A stretch of DNA of 64,000 bases from Blasia pusilla (GCA_050084515.1 CM114272.1:50034001-50098000); one strand, 5' to 3'; positions 43,851 through 57,257 are shown, counted from the stretch's first letter. The notes: generated by a model from the letters alone, not told the origin. Translations and numbers: made by a program.

Positions 43851-46045
43851 TATTAGTCCCTTATGTGCAACCTGATGAGTGAAGGACACATAAGCTACCA
43901 ATAGACCCACTACTATAACAAGGTAAGGAAGATCCTTACTACCAACCTTGGATAGTACCAATGGGATTTTGGGAGAGGCAATGCACAATGGATGAGATGC
44001 CCACAAAGGGATTCCAAGCCAAGAAAAGACTTGGCCAACAATTGCATTTGAAAATCATCCAAGATGTTGATTAAACAACTACAAAATACAATGTCTATAA
44101 AATAGGTTTATTGCCCTGATCAATCTTGATGTTGGGCGTGACTTTTATAAGGAGTTAAAGGCTATCATCAAAAGAAAAAGTAAAAGGGATGAAGATCCTA
44201 ACGGTAGAATTAGGGGAAAAATATTCCCTTCATAGAATTCATAGATTTGTTCACTCCGGATTATTGGAGTTCGAGAGTATAAGGCACATGAAAAAAAAAC
44301 TTGGAGGGGATTGAAGGTGAGACAAAATTGCCTCATCATTCACAATGCAATCTCCTACTAGTTTTGTGAATGGTCCTTTTGGGATGCAGTTCACCTATTA
44401 GCTGGGCATATTATTATCTCACTATGAACAGAGTTGGGAAAATTAGATTTGGTTGCACCTAAGGCAAAATTTGTGAGCATCCAAGATTTGAAAATAGAGC
44501 TAGAAGACGCAAGAGACAAGCTTGCTCAAAATCTAGGTTTTCGCACTATGTTTATAAAATTAGTTCACCATGTTGATGAGGATGAGGAGGAAAATGGAGA
44601 AACAAGAAAGAAAGATTTTGCATGGAAGAGATAGGTAATGGAGCAAGCTATCAAGTCAATAAGATAGAAAGACTCTTAATAGACGGTGTACAAATACATT
44701 ATCAAATGTGTTTGTGATAGCTCTTGGAGTAAGTACTATGTTGCATTTTGGTCGTGATCATCCATGTCATCTAGAGGTAATATGTTTTCCATGTATAATG
44801 TGGATTCGACTACCAACATGTTGGATCGAGAGCTTTTGAATTGCCCCATGTGGCTTGGTTACTACCATAATATAAAGATCTTTGACAATTTGCGAAAAGC
44901 TCTATATTAAGTTGTAAACAATGCTAAAGAGGGTGTCCCCAACATTGTCAAAGAAGAATGCTATTTTGGAGGAGATGTGGATGAGCAAGCCATGGAGACA
45001 TCAAAAATTATCTTGGAGGTTGTTACGATGAGGGATAAATCTTTTTATCCAATATTAAACATAACAACTTTAATGACTCCCTATAATATCACATACCCAT
45101 TTTTTTAAAGTAGTGTTAACATAAATCTAGTTACTCATCAGGCAACCAAATTTACCCAACTCAAGGTATTTGTATTTATTAGTACTAAAAATGCTTTTAT
45201 GGTGCTTGGAGTCCCACAAAATCTATCATATATATTTAGTCCTCAAAGAAATGAAGCTTTTGTTCAATTTTTCTTTTTGAGTCAAAATATTCTACATAAA
45301 ACTATCAAACTATTGTATTTGGTGAAGTCCTAGCATATGACACTATGGTTAGAGGGAGAGAAAGCAAAGGAGGAGGTCCTTCTTAAGAAAGAAAAATTTG
45401 GAGTGCTACTGTTGAGAGGAGAATTTTTACAATGTGGTGAAATTTGGAGGACAAGCTAAACTATGGATTGAGAGTAAGTAGAGAAAAAATTGTTGTGGGA
45501 TTTAAATCCCACTAATAAAACGCTCCATGCTATGGCACATTTTTTTAATTTTCAGATTCCATAACAAGGGACCATGACAAAAAGCATTCTAATTTTAGAT
45601 TGCATAACAAGGGCTAATACCATGAGATCAAATCCCTCTACAAACTTAGCTACCAATCGTACACTACCATGTCAGGATACAAGTTAGTCCTTGAAATAAC
45701 ATTGCTTTTTCCCTTGTCTCCTCCTCACACCAATAATAACCTAGTGCCCTAACCATTGAAAGCTTCACTTCTTTTAGAATATAAAAGGATTCCCCTACTA
45801 CTTATAGTAACCCCATTGAATCATAGTATACATTTTTTTTCTTAATGATCGTTTTTCTCAACCCACTTTATGCCATTTCTTGCGACCATGATTCCCTTCG
45901 CAAAATAAGTGGAATAGATCAGATTTGTCAGATCCTCAACTAAACGGGTGATTATGCATGGCAACTATGTGTTGTAAGAGAGCGAATAATTACATTCGCT
46001 AAACTCCAATGCCCATAAAATCTTCGCCGAGAGCGAGTCTTTAGT
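43851..46045. other. No gene recognised
   Basis: Short frames (44434-44634 +) and acidic/lysine-rich text occur. I considered a decayed transposase between 44.4 and 45.1 kb but found no diagnostic motif. Confidence 0.4.
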
Positions 46046-46390
46046 CTGCCTAATGCGCCACTGTCTTAGTCGTAGAAAGCGTCAGCAATCTTGGGAGGCT
46101 AGGCGGGTAACCATCCCGCTGCGTTGCCTAATTGGGCGACTACGTTACTGTACTCGCATAAAGCAGAAGCCATCTCGGGAGCCTAGGCGAGTAGTCCTTG
46201 TCCTGGACTGCCTAATCGGGCCTCCACATCTATCGTAGAACATCAGCAATCTTGGGACGCCCTGCGTTTTCCTAATCGGGCTGATACTTTACTCGTGAAA
46301 AACATCAGCAATGTTGTAGTTTGCCTAATCCGGCCTGTCCATTAGTTGTGGAAAATGTCAGTAGTTTTGGGAGCTCGTTGAGTAATCTTC
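46046..46390. repeat. Five degenerate tandem repeats upstream of the BRUTUS-like gene
   Basis: TGCCTAATCGGGC-type starts occur at about 46047, 46125, 46209, 46270 and 46322. Each is followed by a TCGTAGAAAACATCAGCAATC-like part, broken here and there, and GGGAGCCT. Spacing is irregular (roughly 53-84 bp). The array ends about 1.1 kb before the start codon of the gene. Confidence 0.7.
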
Positions 46391-47523
46391 CGGCGGAGAC
46401 GAACTAGCAGACCGCGATGTGGCATTGTGGAGGAGGTAGTTGTGAGTCGCTCGAAATTAGGGGGGGGAATGCCCCCTTCTTCTTTTTCTGGTCTTGTTGT
46501 AGCCTTCAGGTTTTGAGTCCCCCTCTTTTGTACTTCCGATGGGTTTTCCATCGGTAGTGCATCATTTCTTCTCTGGAAATAACAACAGAGACAGATGAGG
46601 GTCGGTCTGGGTACGGAGTCTTCGACGTGGTGTGCGGAAGCCGGGTCCTGGCAATCGGGTGATTACGCTCCGGCGGGCCAGAGAGACAGAGAAATCGAGG
46701 TTGTTATGCAGAGGAGCAAGCACGCCGGCGCGTGCCGAAACAGACACCCCGGCGCGCATCGTGCGGTGACACGCGCGGGGAGTGTGCCACCGCCGTGGCT
46801 GTGATTGTAAAGAAACACAGCCTCGTAAGCGAGGTTGAGGTGTTGGATTTGGGATAATAATCAGTGCTTAACGAGCTTCTAGGACGGCGACGACCAGACC
46901 TAACCTTCCCCGGTGGGTGACCACTGATGGGGCCGGGATGGAAACCGGTGAATCTTACGGACCCCGCGGTTCCTCCCGCCCGACATTCTTCGACCGGCGT
47001 TACACCGGGCTTCGCTGAATATTATCGCGGGGGAATTAAATTCGGCCTGACCTTTGCCGATGTTTGTGAAAATGGGTGTGTGCCGGGGGGCCCCATGCAA
47101 GAGATGGCAGCCGGTGGACGGGGCTTGAGTCCACGGATAGTCGGGAATGGGAGGAACCCGACGGCCGTGAGGCGGTGAGAAGGAGAGTGACCGGTGACAG
47201 TCGGTGGAGTAGGAAATATGGACGTCGATCCACCTGCGTACTACGGCCCTGTGCAATAGCTGCTCTTGTAGGAGAAGGGTGGATTCTTGCGAGGGGAGGA
47301 GAGTAGAGGAGACGAAAGGTGGATGAATACCAAGGGAATGGAGGCGTGGAGGGTGAAGAATCGGAGCACATTGGAAGCGCGAAGTAACTGACGGTGGAGC
47401 GGAGTCGGAGACGAAGATTACGAGTGCTTACACGGACCGGAACGAAAGCAGAAATGTCGAGTTAAGTGTGGATAATGTGGCAGAAATGTAGGACGGAACG
47501 GGCGTAGACGATTACAACGGGAT
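46391..47523 (+). promoter_or_regulatory. GC-richer upstream region of the BRUTUS-like gene
   Basis: Composition is clearly richer in GC and CpG than in the surrounding intergenic DNA, up to the ATG at 47524. It probably holds the promoter and 5' UTR. I see no convincing TATA box. Overlapping open frames on both strands reflect composition. A 5' UTR intron cannot be ruled out. Confidence 0.4.
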
Positions 47524-50500
47524 ATGGCTAGGTCGGTTGTGCTCTGTCACCCGTCTCATGCAGCCATGTCCCAGAATGAAGTCCAGGACCCGTCGCGCGG
47601 TTGTGCATCTCCACTTGTGGAATTTCTGTTTTTTCATAAAGCGATCCGGGCTGAGTTGGCGAGGCTCCATCAAGATGCGTTAGCTGTTGAGGGCGGGAGT
47701 GAAGCGGAAATTAGGGCTCTCTTGGATCGGTACCATTTCCTGCGGGCTATTTACGAGCATCATTGCCGAGCGGAGGATGAGGTAGGGATTTGCTCCGTGT
47801 TTAGTAAGATAGTCGATCCCATACTTATCGTTCGAAGAACTGAAGCTAAACAGGTTGAAACTCATGACTTTTTTGGACGTCAAGAAATTACAGTTGGCAA
47901 GTGCACACCGAACTCAGCATGAATTGCTGAGTTCAATTTGTCCGAGCAATCACTGTCAGCTAGTTCTTGCACGCGGCAAGAACTAGCTAATTTCCGCTTC
48001 AGTCTTCGTCCATTTTGCTATTTGCTCTTAGGATCCTAGAATCAAAATATCAGAGTTGTCAGTTTCGGGGGATCCGAGTGCTTAACCTACAGAGGGCAGC
48101 AGCTCCAGTTAGAACTTATTCCGTAATCATCGAAAAAGGGGATGCGCTTGAGAGTGAACAAGATTACCACCTGCTCTGATCACTTGAAATTTTCAATTAA
48201 TGGAGGTTTTTCTTTTTGTATGGGAAAAGCCCGGACACGCCCTTTGAAGAAAAAAAGAAAGCACTTCCACCATCAACCAAGGACGAGTTTACCGGGAAGT
48301 GCAGTAACAGTCCGTGAATCCTCCATTACGCTGCGATGCAACGGAATGTCAGAAATCTAACTTCACAGGCATCGGCTTTCTGTGTATCTTCTAGTAAGCT
48401 TATCATTGAGATGACTGGCAGGTTATATTCCCGGCACTTGACCTTCGGGTCAAAAACGTGGCGCATGCATACTCTTTGGAACACCAGGTCGAGAGTAACT
48501 TATTTGATCAGATGTACCTGCTGTTGACTGCCGCTCTGAAGGAAAATGGAAGCGCTTCACTACAGCTTCGGCGGGAGCTTATTTGTTGCACGGAAGCTAT
48601 CCAAACTACACTTTGCCAACACTTATCGAAAGAGGAGGAACAGGTTTCGTATCTACGAACGAACTGTGAACCTCGACGACCCTTAGCCGTAGTGTTATTT
48701 GCAAATGCATCCCTTTGGACAATCCGTTTTAACTTCTGGATGTTTAATAGCCATAACTTTCAAATTTTTTTCTCTTATGTTTCATGCCGGCCCTTGCTTG
48801 TACTGCTTCGTTAAATGTGAAAGTTGTATGAGCTAGGTGTCTTGGCTTCATGCAGGTCTTCCCACTCCTGATGCTGCACTTCAACTTTCAAGAACAAGCC
48901 GATCTAGTGTGGCAGTTCTTGTGTAGCATTCCTGTGAATTTGATGGAGAAATTTCTACCTTGGCTCGCCTCCTCACTTACTCAAGAAGAACGTGGACAGA
49001 TGACTTCATGTCTGGAAGAGATTGTTCCAGCAGAACAGTTGCTCCGACAGGTCTGTTCACCACAGCATCGATGAAAAGTTGCTGTGTTGATTGTGATGTC
49101 TTACTTATCCTGCCAGTTCTTTGGTCGTCTTTGATTCCTGATGTTGAGGGGTTCGTTCATTGGTATTGAACAGGTGGTATCGACCTGGCTAAAAGGTGGA
49201 GTCAGTGAAGATGGAACAGATGGTGGAGAAATAGTCACTGTGTTATCCACGAATGTTACTTTGTCATCCTCAAATGAGCTTGTGTGTCGTGGTCAACTCA
49301 GCAGGGCCATGATGGTGCAAGAACATGATCCTCATTTAGCCTTCGGAAATCCAGAACATGCTTCTCAGGTAGCAATTGGACTTCCGGAATACATTCCTCA
49401 TCTGGCAATTGGACCGTCTGAACATGTGCCTCGTCTGGCCATTGGATTGGTAGACGACTTCAAAGATGGTGAGAAAAGTGGGAGGAAACTGTGTGAACCA
49501 GATATAGGACAAGAGCTTACAGTGAGAAGCTCACAGGGGAGAGCAAATGCTCTTCGATTTCCAATTAATGAGCTGATTTACTGGCATAATGCAATCAGAA
49601 AGGAGTTGAGAGAATTTATTGAAGAAACTCGTAGGATACAAGTATCAGGGTCTCTTTCGCGTGCGGCATTATCCTCCTTTGTTGAGCGGCTCCAATTTCT
49701 GGCAGAGGTTTGCATATTTCATAGGTGAGTGACTTAAATGCTACATGTTCAAATTTTTTTCGCATTGGGATGTGATGTGGATGAAATGTCAGCATGTAAG
49801 TGATCACGGACATATTTCCGTTCAGGAAAAAGTTGGCTATTCTAAGGTGCTTCCTGTAGAATTGTGGATAGGATAAAGAGTGGTAGTTGTGAAATGTAAG
49901 CACGTGGGCAATTAAGAGATCATGTTACGTACATTACTGTTCTCTTCTAGATGGAAAACTGTGGTATCTGATGTGATGGCTCACATATAGGTCTTTTTTA
50001 TGCCCATGTTGTTGGTTGGCAGTGCTGCGGAAGACAAGGTATTGTTTCCTGCAGTCAACCTAAAGGCTAAGCGTGAGGTTGTAAGTGGGCTTGATCATGC
50101 CAAAGAGGAGAGACAGTTTGAAGATGTGAGACGATTGTTGGAAGGCTTCCAAACAGCTGGGGACTCTAGTCCCGTACCTCCCCATTTTTATGTAAAGCTT
50201 TACAATAAAGCTGAAGTGATGGTGAAAAGCATTCGCCAGCATCTTCATAATGAAGAAATAGAGGTACAATAATGTATCTCTTGCTCTGCTCTCTCTTGAT
50301 GACTGCTAGGTCATCACATCGCAAGTTTCTGAATCTTTCCTTGAGTTTCCTTCCTTTTGGCCCCTTGTGACTTGACCATCTAAGTACCTTAAACTATTCA
50401 ATTCTGGCTACTGTGATTGCTAAATCATTGGGGTGACAAAAGATTGTCATAGGAAACTCTGTCCATGCTGTTTGAGTGATTTTGTTTGTCCTTGCGGGTA

Positions 50501-53500
50501 ACAAATGTCTGGCTTTGTGCTATTTGATACGTCCTATCTGTTGTACGTCAACAAGATGACTGTAACGTGTCTCCAATAAATTATGACTTGGATTGGTGAC
50601 TCATGACATGTCCTGCATTCGGTCAGATTTTGCCTCTTGCCCGGAAGCATTTTAGTGTCGAAGAGCAACGCTCCCTCCTGTATCAAAGCCTACGAGTGAT
50701 GCCACTGAAACTATTGGAAAGAGTCCTACCATGGCTGGTGGGAGTGTTGAGTGAAGAGGAGGCCAAGGAGATGTTCCGTAACATGCGCTTAGCAGGTTAG
50801 TAGAGTTCAGTCTGTTATTTCCAAGCTCAACATGATGTGATAGGTAAAGCGGAACGAGATGGTTGATGTTGATATCTTTACTGTTCATATTCTTGAGTGC
50901 TTCTTGAGGTGGATTAGGCTGTAGTCTTGACTCTGGTGTTATGGTGTGCAGCTCCTCAGACGGATAGAGCCCTGGTTACCCTTTTCATGGGTTGGGCGTG
51001 CAGAGGACATCCCAGAAAAGTCTCTGGAGGAATCTTGAGGTGTTTTTCATCTAGAGAATGCCCAGGAATGAAGTTGAAGATGAAGGGAGAGAGAAAGAAG
51101 ATCTCCTCAAGTGACAAGCTGGTTACAGATGACTCTTTTCAGAGTCTTGACAGAAGGCCACTGAAGCGAGTTAGAAGCCATGGAGAAGAGGAAGCGGTTG
51201 ATTTCCGCTCAGAGATTGATTTTTCTGATGCGAGTCAAAGTTCTTGTGGAGGTCCAGCTTGTTGTGTTCCTGGCTTGGGCTGCAGCAGAATTGGTTCAAA
51301 ATCATCGGCACCTTCTAAACGGTCATTTTCTGTGGGATCATCCAGTACTCTAGACGAGTCTATGGGGTCTGGACTTTTTGGATGGGGGAGCTCTGCTTGC
51401 AGTTCCGGAAGTGATACGGCACCCAAGCCAATAGATCATATCTTCCAGTTTCACAAAGCTATTCGCAAGGACCTGGAGTATTTGGATATTGAATCTGCCC
51501 GTCTTGCTGACTGCACTGAGGAGTTCCTTAGACATTTCAGAGGGCGGTTTCAGTTTCTGTGGGGACTTTACCGTGCCCACAGTAATGCAGAAGATGATAT
51601 AGTTTTTCCGGCTCTAGAGGCCAAGGAAGCCCTACACAATGTTAGTCACTCGTACACCATCGATCATAAACAGGAGGAGCAGTTATTGACGGATATATCT
51701 AATGTACTCAAGGAGTTAGCAATGCTCCACAGTTGTAGCCATGGCCATGGTGCTTCATCACAAGCAGGTGGAGCACCAAATGTAGTAGCTGGAAATGACG
51801 ATGACTGTAGCACAAAGGAGGACATTGGAAGGCGGCAGCGAGATTTGGCTGGAAAGTTGCAGCGTATGTGCAAATCAGTCCGGGTGAGCCTTGACCAGCA
51901 TGTATCAAGGGAGGAGCTCGAGTTATGGCCTTTATTTGATGTTCACTTCACCATTGAGGAGCAAGATAAACTTGTGGGGCAGATTATCGGAACCACTGGT
52001 GCAGAAGTGCTACAGGCCATGCTGCCATGGGTGACGAATGCCCTTACCGAACAGGAGCAAAATACAATGATGGATACGTGGCGGCAGGCAACTCGAAATA
52101 CTATGTTTGACAAGTGGCTTAGTGCTTGGTGGACAGACAGTCAGCAAGAGACATCGCCTACACCTGATGGAGCCACCCAGATTCCACCTTCTGGGTCAGA
52201 TGAATCCTTGCAGATTGTTGCTGATTATTTGGCGCAGGGTGTTTCAAGCGGTGGAAACGTGATGAAGGAATCTCCAACTGAAAGTCTTGTGAGGAAAGAG
52301 TCACATGAACAGAATTGTAACTTGCCTGACACAGGTAATAATAGGACTGATTGTGATGGGAATGAAGGATGTGTGGGAGAAGTGGACGCTGTTGTGGATT
52401 ATGATTCTAGAGGTGAGGAAACTATGCTTAACAAGCAAGAAGGAAAGAAAAAGATTCTTGGAGATGGTAGTGAAACGTTTAAACCTGGATGGCGGGATAT
52501 TTTTAGAATGAATCAGAAGGAGTTGGAGGCTGCTATTAGGAAGGTGTCAAGTGATAGCTCCCTGGATCCACGTCGGAAGGCATATCTCATGCAAAATCTT
52601 ATGACCAGGTCAGTAGTCCCCACTCTGTACATGATAATGTCATCAAACCTACCATAACTTCTCGGATTGTGCGCACTTTACTGTCTTATGACTAAAATGA
52701 CTTCCAATTATTTCTGCAGCCGCTGGATCGTTGCCCAGCAAAAATTACCCAACCAGCCAGACTGTCAGTCGGGGGATGAGCTCAAAGATCCAGGGCAATG
52801 CCAATCGTTTCATGATGAAGAACAGGAGATTTATGGATGTGAACATTACAAGCGCAACTGCAAGATAAAAGCAGCTTGCTGTGACTTGCTATTTACTTGT
52901 CGATTTTGTCACGATAAAGTCAGTGACCACACGATGGACAGGTGGGCCACACTGTATGCGAACACCAAATAGTCACAACCAAAGAGTAGAGCCATCTGCT
53001 ATAATGTGAAGTTTTTCCTTCGTGTTACTCATTGGTCAGAAATATAAAGCTGATTGTTGAGGGATTGTCCAGATTGTGTCTAGCCTACTAGAGGATGAAG
53101 AACGCTCTGGATAACCTGTGAGTCATAAGGATTCTAGTTTGCAGTCTGATGTAGTCTTGTATGCGAGGAGTGGATTGATGGAGTTAAAGGTTCACTCGAG
53201 ATGATGGAATCTCAAGATATACTTTTCTTTGTGCCTTGTTCTTTTTGTGATCATACCTTTGTTGAGAGTTATCCGATTGCAAGAAAATCTGATATCCTTT
53301 TTTACAAAAACGTGAATGGGTTTTAATAGTTGATGGATCTGATGTTGTGGATGCTTTCCATCAGGCATGCAACAAAAGAGATGATGTGCATGAAATGCCT
53401 GCAAGTGCAACCTGTTGCTCAAAAATGTATTACACCTGCTTGTAATGGCTATGTCATGGCAAAGTATTTCTGTAACATCTGCAAGTTCTTTGTCAATGAT

Positions 53501-54837
53501 GACAGGTAACACTCAGATTGCATTTATCCTCTGTATTTTTGTGTCTCGCATTTTGGCCTGTGGAGCAGTTTCTTTTATTTTGAACATTAGATTGACTGGC
53601 AGGAATCTTTTTTGCATTTTTGTTTGGTCGAGGTGGTGGTTATATGTTTCTTCCGTTCTTAAGGTTTGAATTGTGTTTTTTTGTTCCTGTAACTGCAGAG
53701 ATATTTATCACTGTCCTTTCTGCAATCTCTGTCGAGTTGGAAAGGGGCTTGGACAAGACTTTTTTCACTGCATGAGGTGCAATTCCTGCATGTCCCTGAG
53801 TATGTCTTTCCACAAATGTTTGGAGAAAGGCCTCGAGTCAGACTGTCCAATCTGTCATGACTTCCTGTTTACATCGAATACACCAGTAAAGGAACTTCCA
53901 TGTGGGCACTTCATGCACTCAGCATGTTTTCAGGTACTTTTATGTGAAAATACCTGGAATAGTGTGATAGTTCAAGTGATCTTTGGGTCATCTTACTGCA
54001 GCATCTCTGGATGATTAGTTTTGCCATTGAGTCATTTGCTTATTCTATAAGTCAGGAAAGTGATATCTCCAACAAGATGTGCCCGGAATGTACTATTTGG
54101 AAAGCAGCCATGCTGTGCGTATGAACCTCATTTAGTTTCTTGTCATTGTTGTTTAGGCGTATACTTGCAGCAATTACACGTGCCCTATCTGTTACAAGTC
54201 GGTTGGAGACATGGCGGTAAGTGGTTGGATTCAACATCCCAGTTCATTTTCAAGAAAAAATGTTTTTCAGAATTGATGGTGAATTTTTGAATTTTTGAGT
54301 ACCTGACCGCAATGTAGGTTATCTACCAGCAAAGGAATTGTAACTCTCACTGTCCACAGGGATTTTGATCGCACTTTTGTGACTTGTTCTGAAATTATGT
54401 CGAATGTGATCAGGTCTTCTTTGGGATGCTTGATGCCCTTCTGGCAGCTGAGCAACTGCCTGACGAATTTCAAAATCGCCGCCAGGTATCTACAATGTTG
54501 CTCCTACCCTTTTTGGAACTATATTATCTTTTTAAGAGACAGAGTTTGAAATGGCCTAAACATTTGTGTCATGAGTATTCTTGTTTTAAGACAGATGTTA
54601 GTCAAGATGTTTTGGTTTTAGAATATGCTTGGTTGACAGTGGGGGTAGTATACAGGTGGTCCATTTGTTTGTGGACTCGGTGATCACATCTTTGCGCCAA
54701 ACCTTTATTGCCTTTGTATTGTCTCTTGATATCAGGATATTCTTTGCAATGACTGTGAAAGAAAGGGAACTGCACCATTTCATTGGTTGTATCATAAATG
54801 CTATAGTTGTGGGTCCTACAACACCAGGACAATATGA
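47524..54837 (+). CDS. BTS: BRUTUS/HRZ-type hemerythrin E3 ubiquitin ligase, 13 exons
   Basis: Exons by GT-AG junctions and protein continuity: 47524-47781, 48422-48643, 48856-49050, 49174-49724, 50023-50263, 50627-50795, 50952-52608, 52720-52941, 53365-53505, 53699-53933, 54157-54216, 54414-54485, 54736-54837. They sum to 4,125 bases: 1,374 residues plus TGA. Domains: three hemerythrin HHE domains (about 30-215, 353-545, 706-905), each with HxxxE iron-ligand pairs (LEHQVE, QHLSKEE; DHAKEE, QHLHNEE; DHKQEE, QHVSREE). Then CHY zinc finger (from about 1135), CTCHY region, RING (1268 to about 1313, CPIC...CGHFMHSAC...CPIC) and a zinc ribbon (CNDC...CYSCGS) ending YNTRTI. In Arabidopsis and rice such proteins bind iron, act in the nucleus and promote degradation of subgroup IVc bHLH iron-deficiency regulators. 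It is somewhat longer than I recall for Arabidopsis BTS (about 1,250), mainly through linkers in exons 4 and 7. All ligand sets look intact, so the gene is probably functional. The first ATG is chosen because LVEFLFFHKAIRAEL of HHE1 follows in frame. Confidence 0.95.
49321..49452 (+). repeat. In-frame 33-bp tandem repeat in exon 4 of the BRUTUS-like gene
   Basis: Four units of 11 residues (HDPHLAFGNPE, HASQVAIGLPE, YIPHLAIGPSE, HVPRLAIGLVD) lie in the linker between HHE1 and HHE2. The reading frame is kept. Confidence 0.88.
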
Positions 54838-56225
54838 GGTAGCTCACTGGTCCCATGCTTTATAGGTTCTTCCATGCTTGTGTGTCTGCTTTTTCTTGTG
54901 TACATCATTTCCTGAAGAGAGTTGTGATCTTTGAATGAGGACGTGGAGGGGGGTATTATCTAAGCACACACTGGTCTCTTTGTAGCTTTTACCACTGCTC
55001 TCAAGCTAGTTGTGCCAAGAGGAAGCTAGTTGTGCCAAGAGGAACCTTGTTCAAGGAGGACATGCAATCATTCAATAGTGGAGGATTCTGGACTTGGGTT
55101 GATTGCTTTCTTCAGATGAGGAGGTTTGTTTTTTATAGCGTTTTATCTGAGTCATAAAGCAGTGGTAAGAGACATGGGCTAGTTTGTACCCAAATTTCTC
55201 TCTAGTATTTGCAAAATCAAAAGTTGGTGGGGTCCACATTAAGAAAATTAAGGCTGAAATTGAAAAATCAATAGTTCAGTACTTGTTTAATTTGAATGGT
55301 GATCCTCTGCCTTTTGGACCTTCTTGCAGAAGAAAGTCCTATATCAATCTTCTGACTCATGCTGTTGATTCTTACTCAGGATGGTGGATCTTACACTTCC
55401 TGTGGCTTGGAGATTCTCAGTTCTCCATATTCAGGGTGTCCTTGGTCTAATCTGCAATTGCTCAAGGTAAGCTCTGTCTTCTCATTGATTGTCTGCAAGG
55501 GAATGATGTTCTCAGTTGCTGCAACTTACTCGTGCGCCAAAATGCACCTTCTAAGGAACTGCTAGAGTTAATGTAACTTTTGCCATTTCTGTTGATTTTT
55601 GTATAGCTTTGAGCAAAGGGTTAGCAGGGTTTGTCTGCTGTATGGATTCATCTGGTGCTCTGTTCTGAAATTAGTTGTGCAGATCACATTGAAGCTGTCA
55701 GTTTGCAATTTTTGAAGATCTTCAGTTTGATGTATTTCATTCTGGATGTGGGCAGATTCGTGGATGGGATCTAGCGTATGAAATTAAAGCATGGTGTGAA
55801 CATGCAAGGTTGGGTGACAGACATGTAGATCTAAGGCAAGGCATATTCTTTTTGCCCTGGCCTTAAGCCACTGTTAAGCTTCACACGAGGATATGAGTCC
55901 TCATGCAAGCATGCCGGTAAAAATTTAGGTACAGAAAGTTGAGCATACAGTTAGTCCCCCCGTTGTACAACTCATTTTTTCGGTGCATAATTTAGGTAGG
56001 CTATTGTATTAAGAAATTTGTACAATGAAAATGGACCCAGAAGAAGTTCATCACATGCGATGTTGATAAAGCTGTTGCAATCTATGGCTGCAATTGCATG
56101 TATCACTATTGCCCACCTTGTCAAATTATTGTCGCAAGTAGATACATCATGTAGTGGAGCAGGTAGAGTAATGGATTCCAATGTTTTATATTATCAGAGT
56201 TTCTCTTCAACCTAGCTATTACAAC
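54838..56225 (+). other. 3' flank of the BRUTUS-like gene
   Basis: This presumably holds the 3' UTR. A 20-bp unit (AGCTAGTTGTGCCAAGAGGA) is duplicated in tandem at 55004-55043. Short frames near 55.2-55.5 kb have no motif I recognise. Confidence 0.45.
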
Positions 56226-56385
56226 ACACTTAGTGCAATAGCAACCAGTCAGGTTAGATTGTAGAGGAAAGCACTAGACAACCTGTACCACCAGACTACC
56301 TAGCATTCTCAAGCACATTTAGTGCAATAGCAACCACTCAGGTTAGCAGCAGTAGACATCTCAATAGCAACCACTCAGGTTAGTA
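56226..56385. repeat. Short direct repeats
   Basis: A 26-bp unit with CAATAGCAACCACTCAGGTT at its core occurs at 56232-56257 and 56321-56346, and its last 22 bp at 56362-56383. The surroundings to about 56720, with a TATATATA stretch near 56591, may be a terminal repeat of an unidentified element, but I find no partner copy. Confidence 0.7.
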
Positions 56386-57179
56386 CTACTAGACACCTTG
56401 TATCACAAGACTCACTGAACCCCAGAGGTCAGCAGACCTCTCAGCCTGTAAGCAGCAGCACACTGAACTACTGAGGTCAGAAGCACAATCCACTCAGGTA
56501 AGCAAAGCACACTCAGTGCTGCTCAATCAGCTCCTCAGCTCAGAGAGTTGTGTACGAAAAAGGTGTAAGAGAATGTACTTTCAGAGGGTTATATATAGCC
56601 AAGGGAATGAGTTTCTAGGTTTTAGGGTTAGGGCCTGCCGCCCACAGTAATTCTCAGAATTACTGAGGTAAATCTTAGTAACAAGAAATTACTATTTATT
56701 GTGGCAAAACACAAAGGTACTATAGTAATTCTATCAGTTGCTTTTCACTATAGTAAACTCCAAGTCACTATATTTCATAACACAATGTATCGGGCTTCCT
56801 GGATTGTGGAAGAGTGAGGAGTGTTTGTGATCACAATATTGTATAGCTATTCCCTGATCATAAGAATGACCACATTTGAAACGATCTGATGAGTCATGAT
56901 TCGCAATTTTCGTGGACAATTCAGCACAACAATAAGTATCCTGGTCTCGATTCGTTTCCAGAGCTTACTCCAAGTAAGAAGATGGACGAAATTTTCATCA
57001 AATAAACATGAATTGCTACCATGAAACCAAAGGCAATCTCAGGCATTGCTTATTTTGAATATCCATTGATTAGTCTAGTATTCCGAAAAAATATGCACGC
57101 TGGCGAGAGTATTCACCTGTGTTGTAATCTACATAGATCATGTAGATTTATAGCCATTCGTAGTTGGGCTTTGTTTCCA
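56386..57179. other. No gene recognised
   Basis: No coding frame with motifs; includes the possible terminal-repeat sequence mentioned for 56226-56385. Confidence 0.4.
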
Positions 57180-57257
57180 CCATCATCTATATAATAATTG
57201 GCGACCACATATGCACAACCATCATCTATATAATAATTGACAATCACATATGCACAA
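57180..57257. repeat. 39-bp tandem duplication
   Basis: CCATCATCTATATAATAATT begins both units, 57180-57218 and 57219-57257; they differ at a few positions. Confidence 0.92.

Noticed and set aside
44434-45100. Possible hAT-like transposase remnant
   Set aside because: A few phrases reminded me of hAT dimerisation regions, but no diagnostic motif could be read.
46562-47371. Several 60-120 codon frames on both strands upstream of the BRUTUS-like gene
   Set aside because: They overlap each other on both strands in GC-rich DNA and have no motif; they are composition artefacts in a promoter or UTR region.
52305-52511. Alternative frame within exon 7 of the BRUTUS-like gene
   Set aside because: It is a shadow of the real coding frame, which is continuous with the HHE3 and CHY domains.
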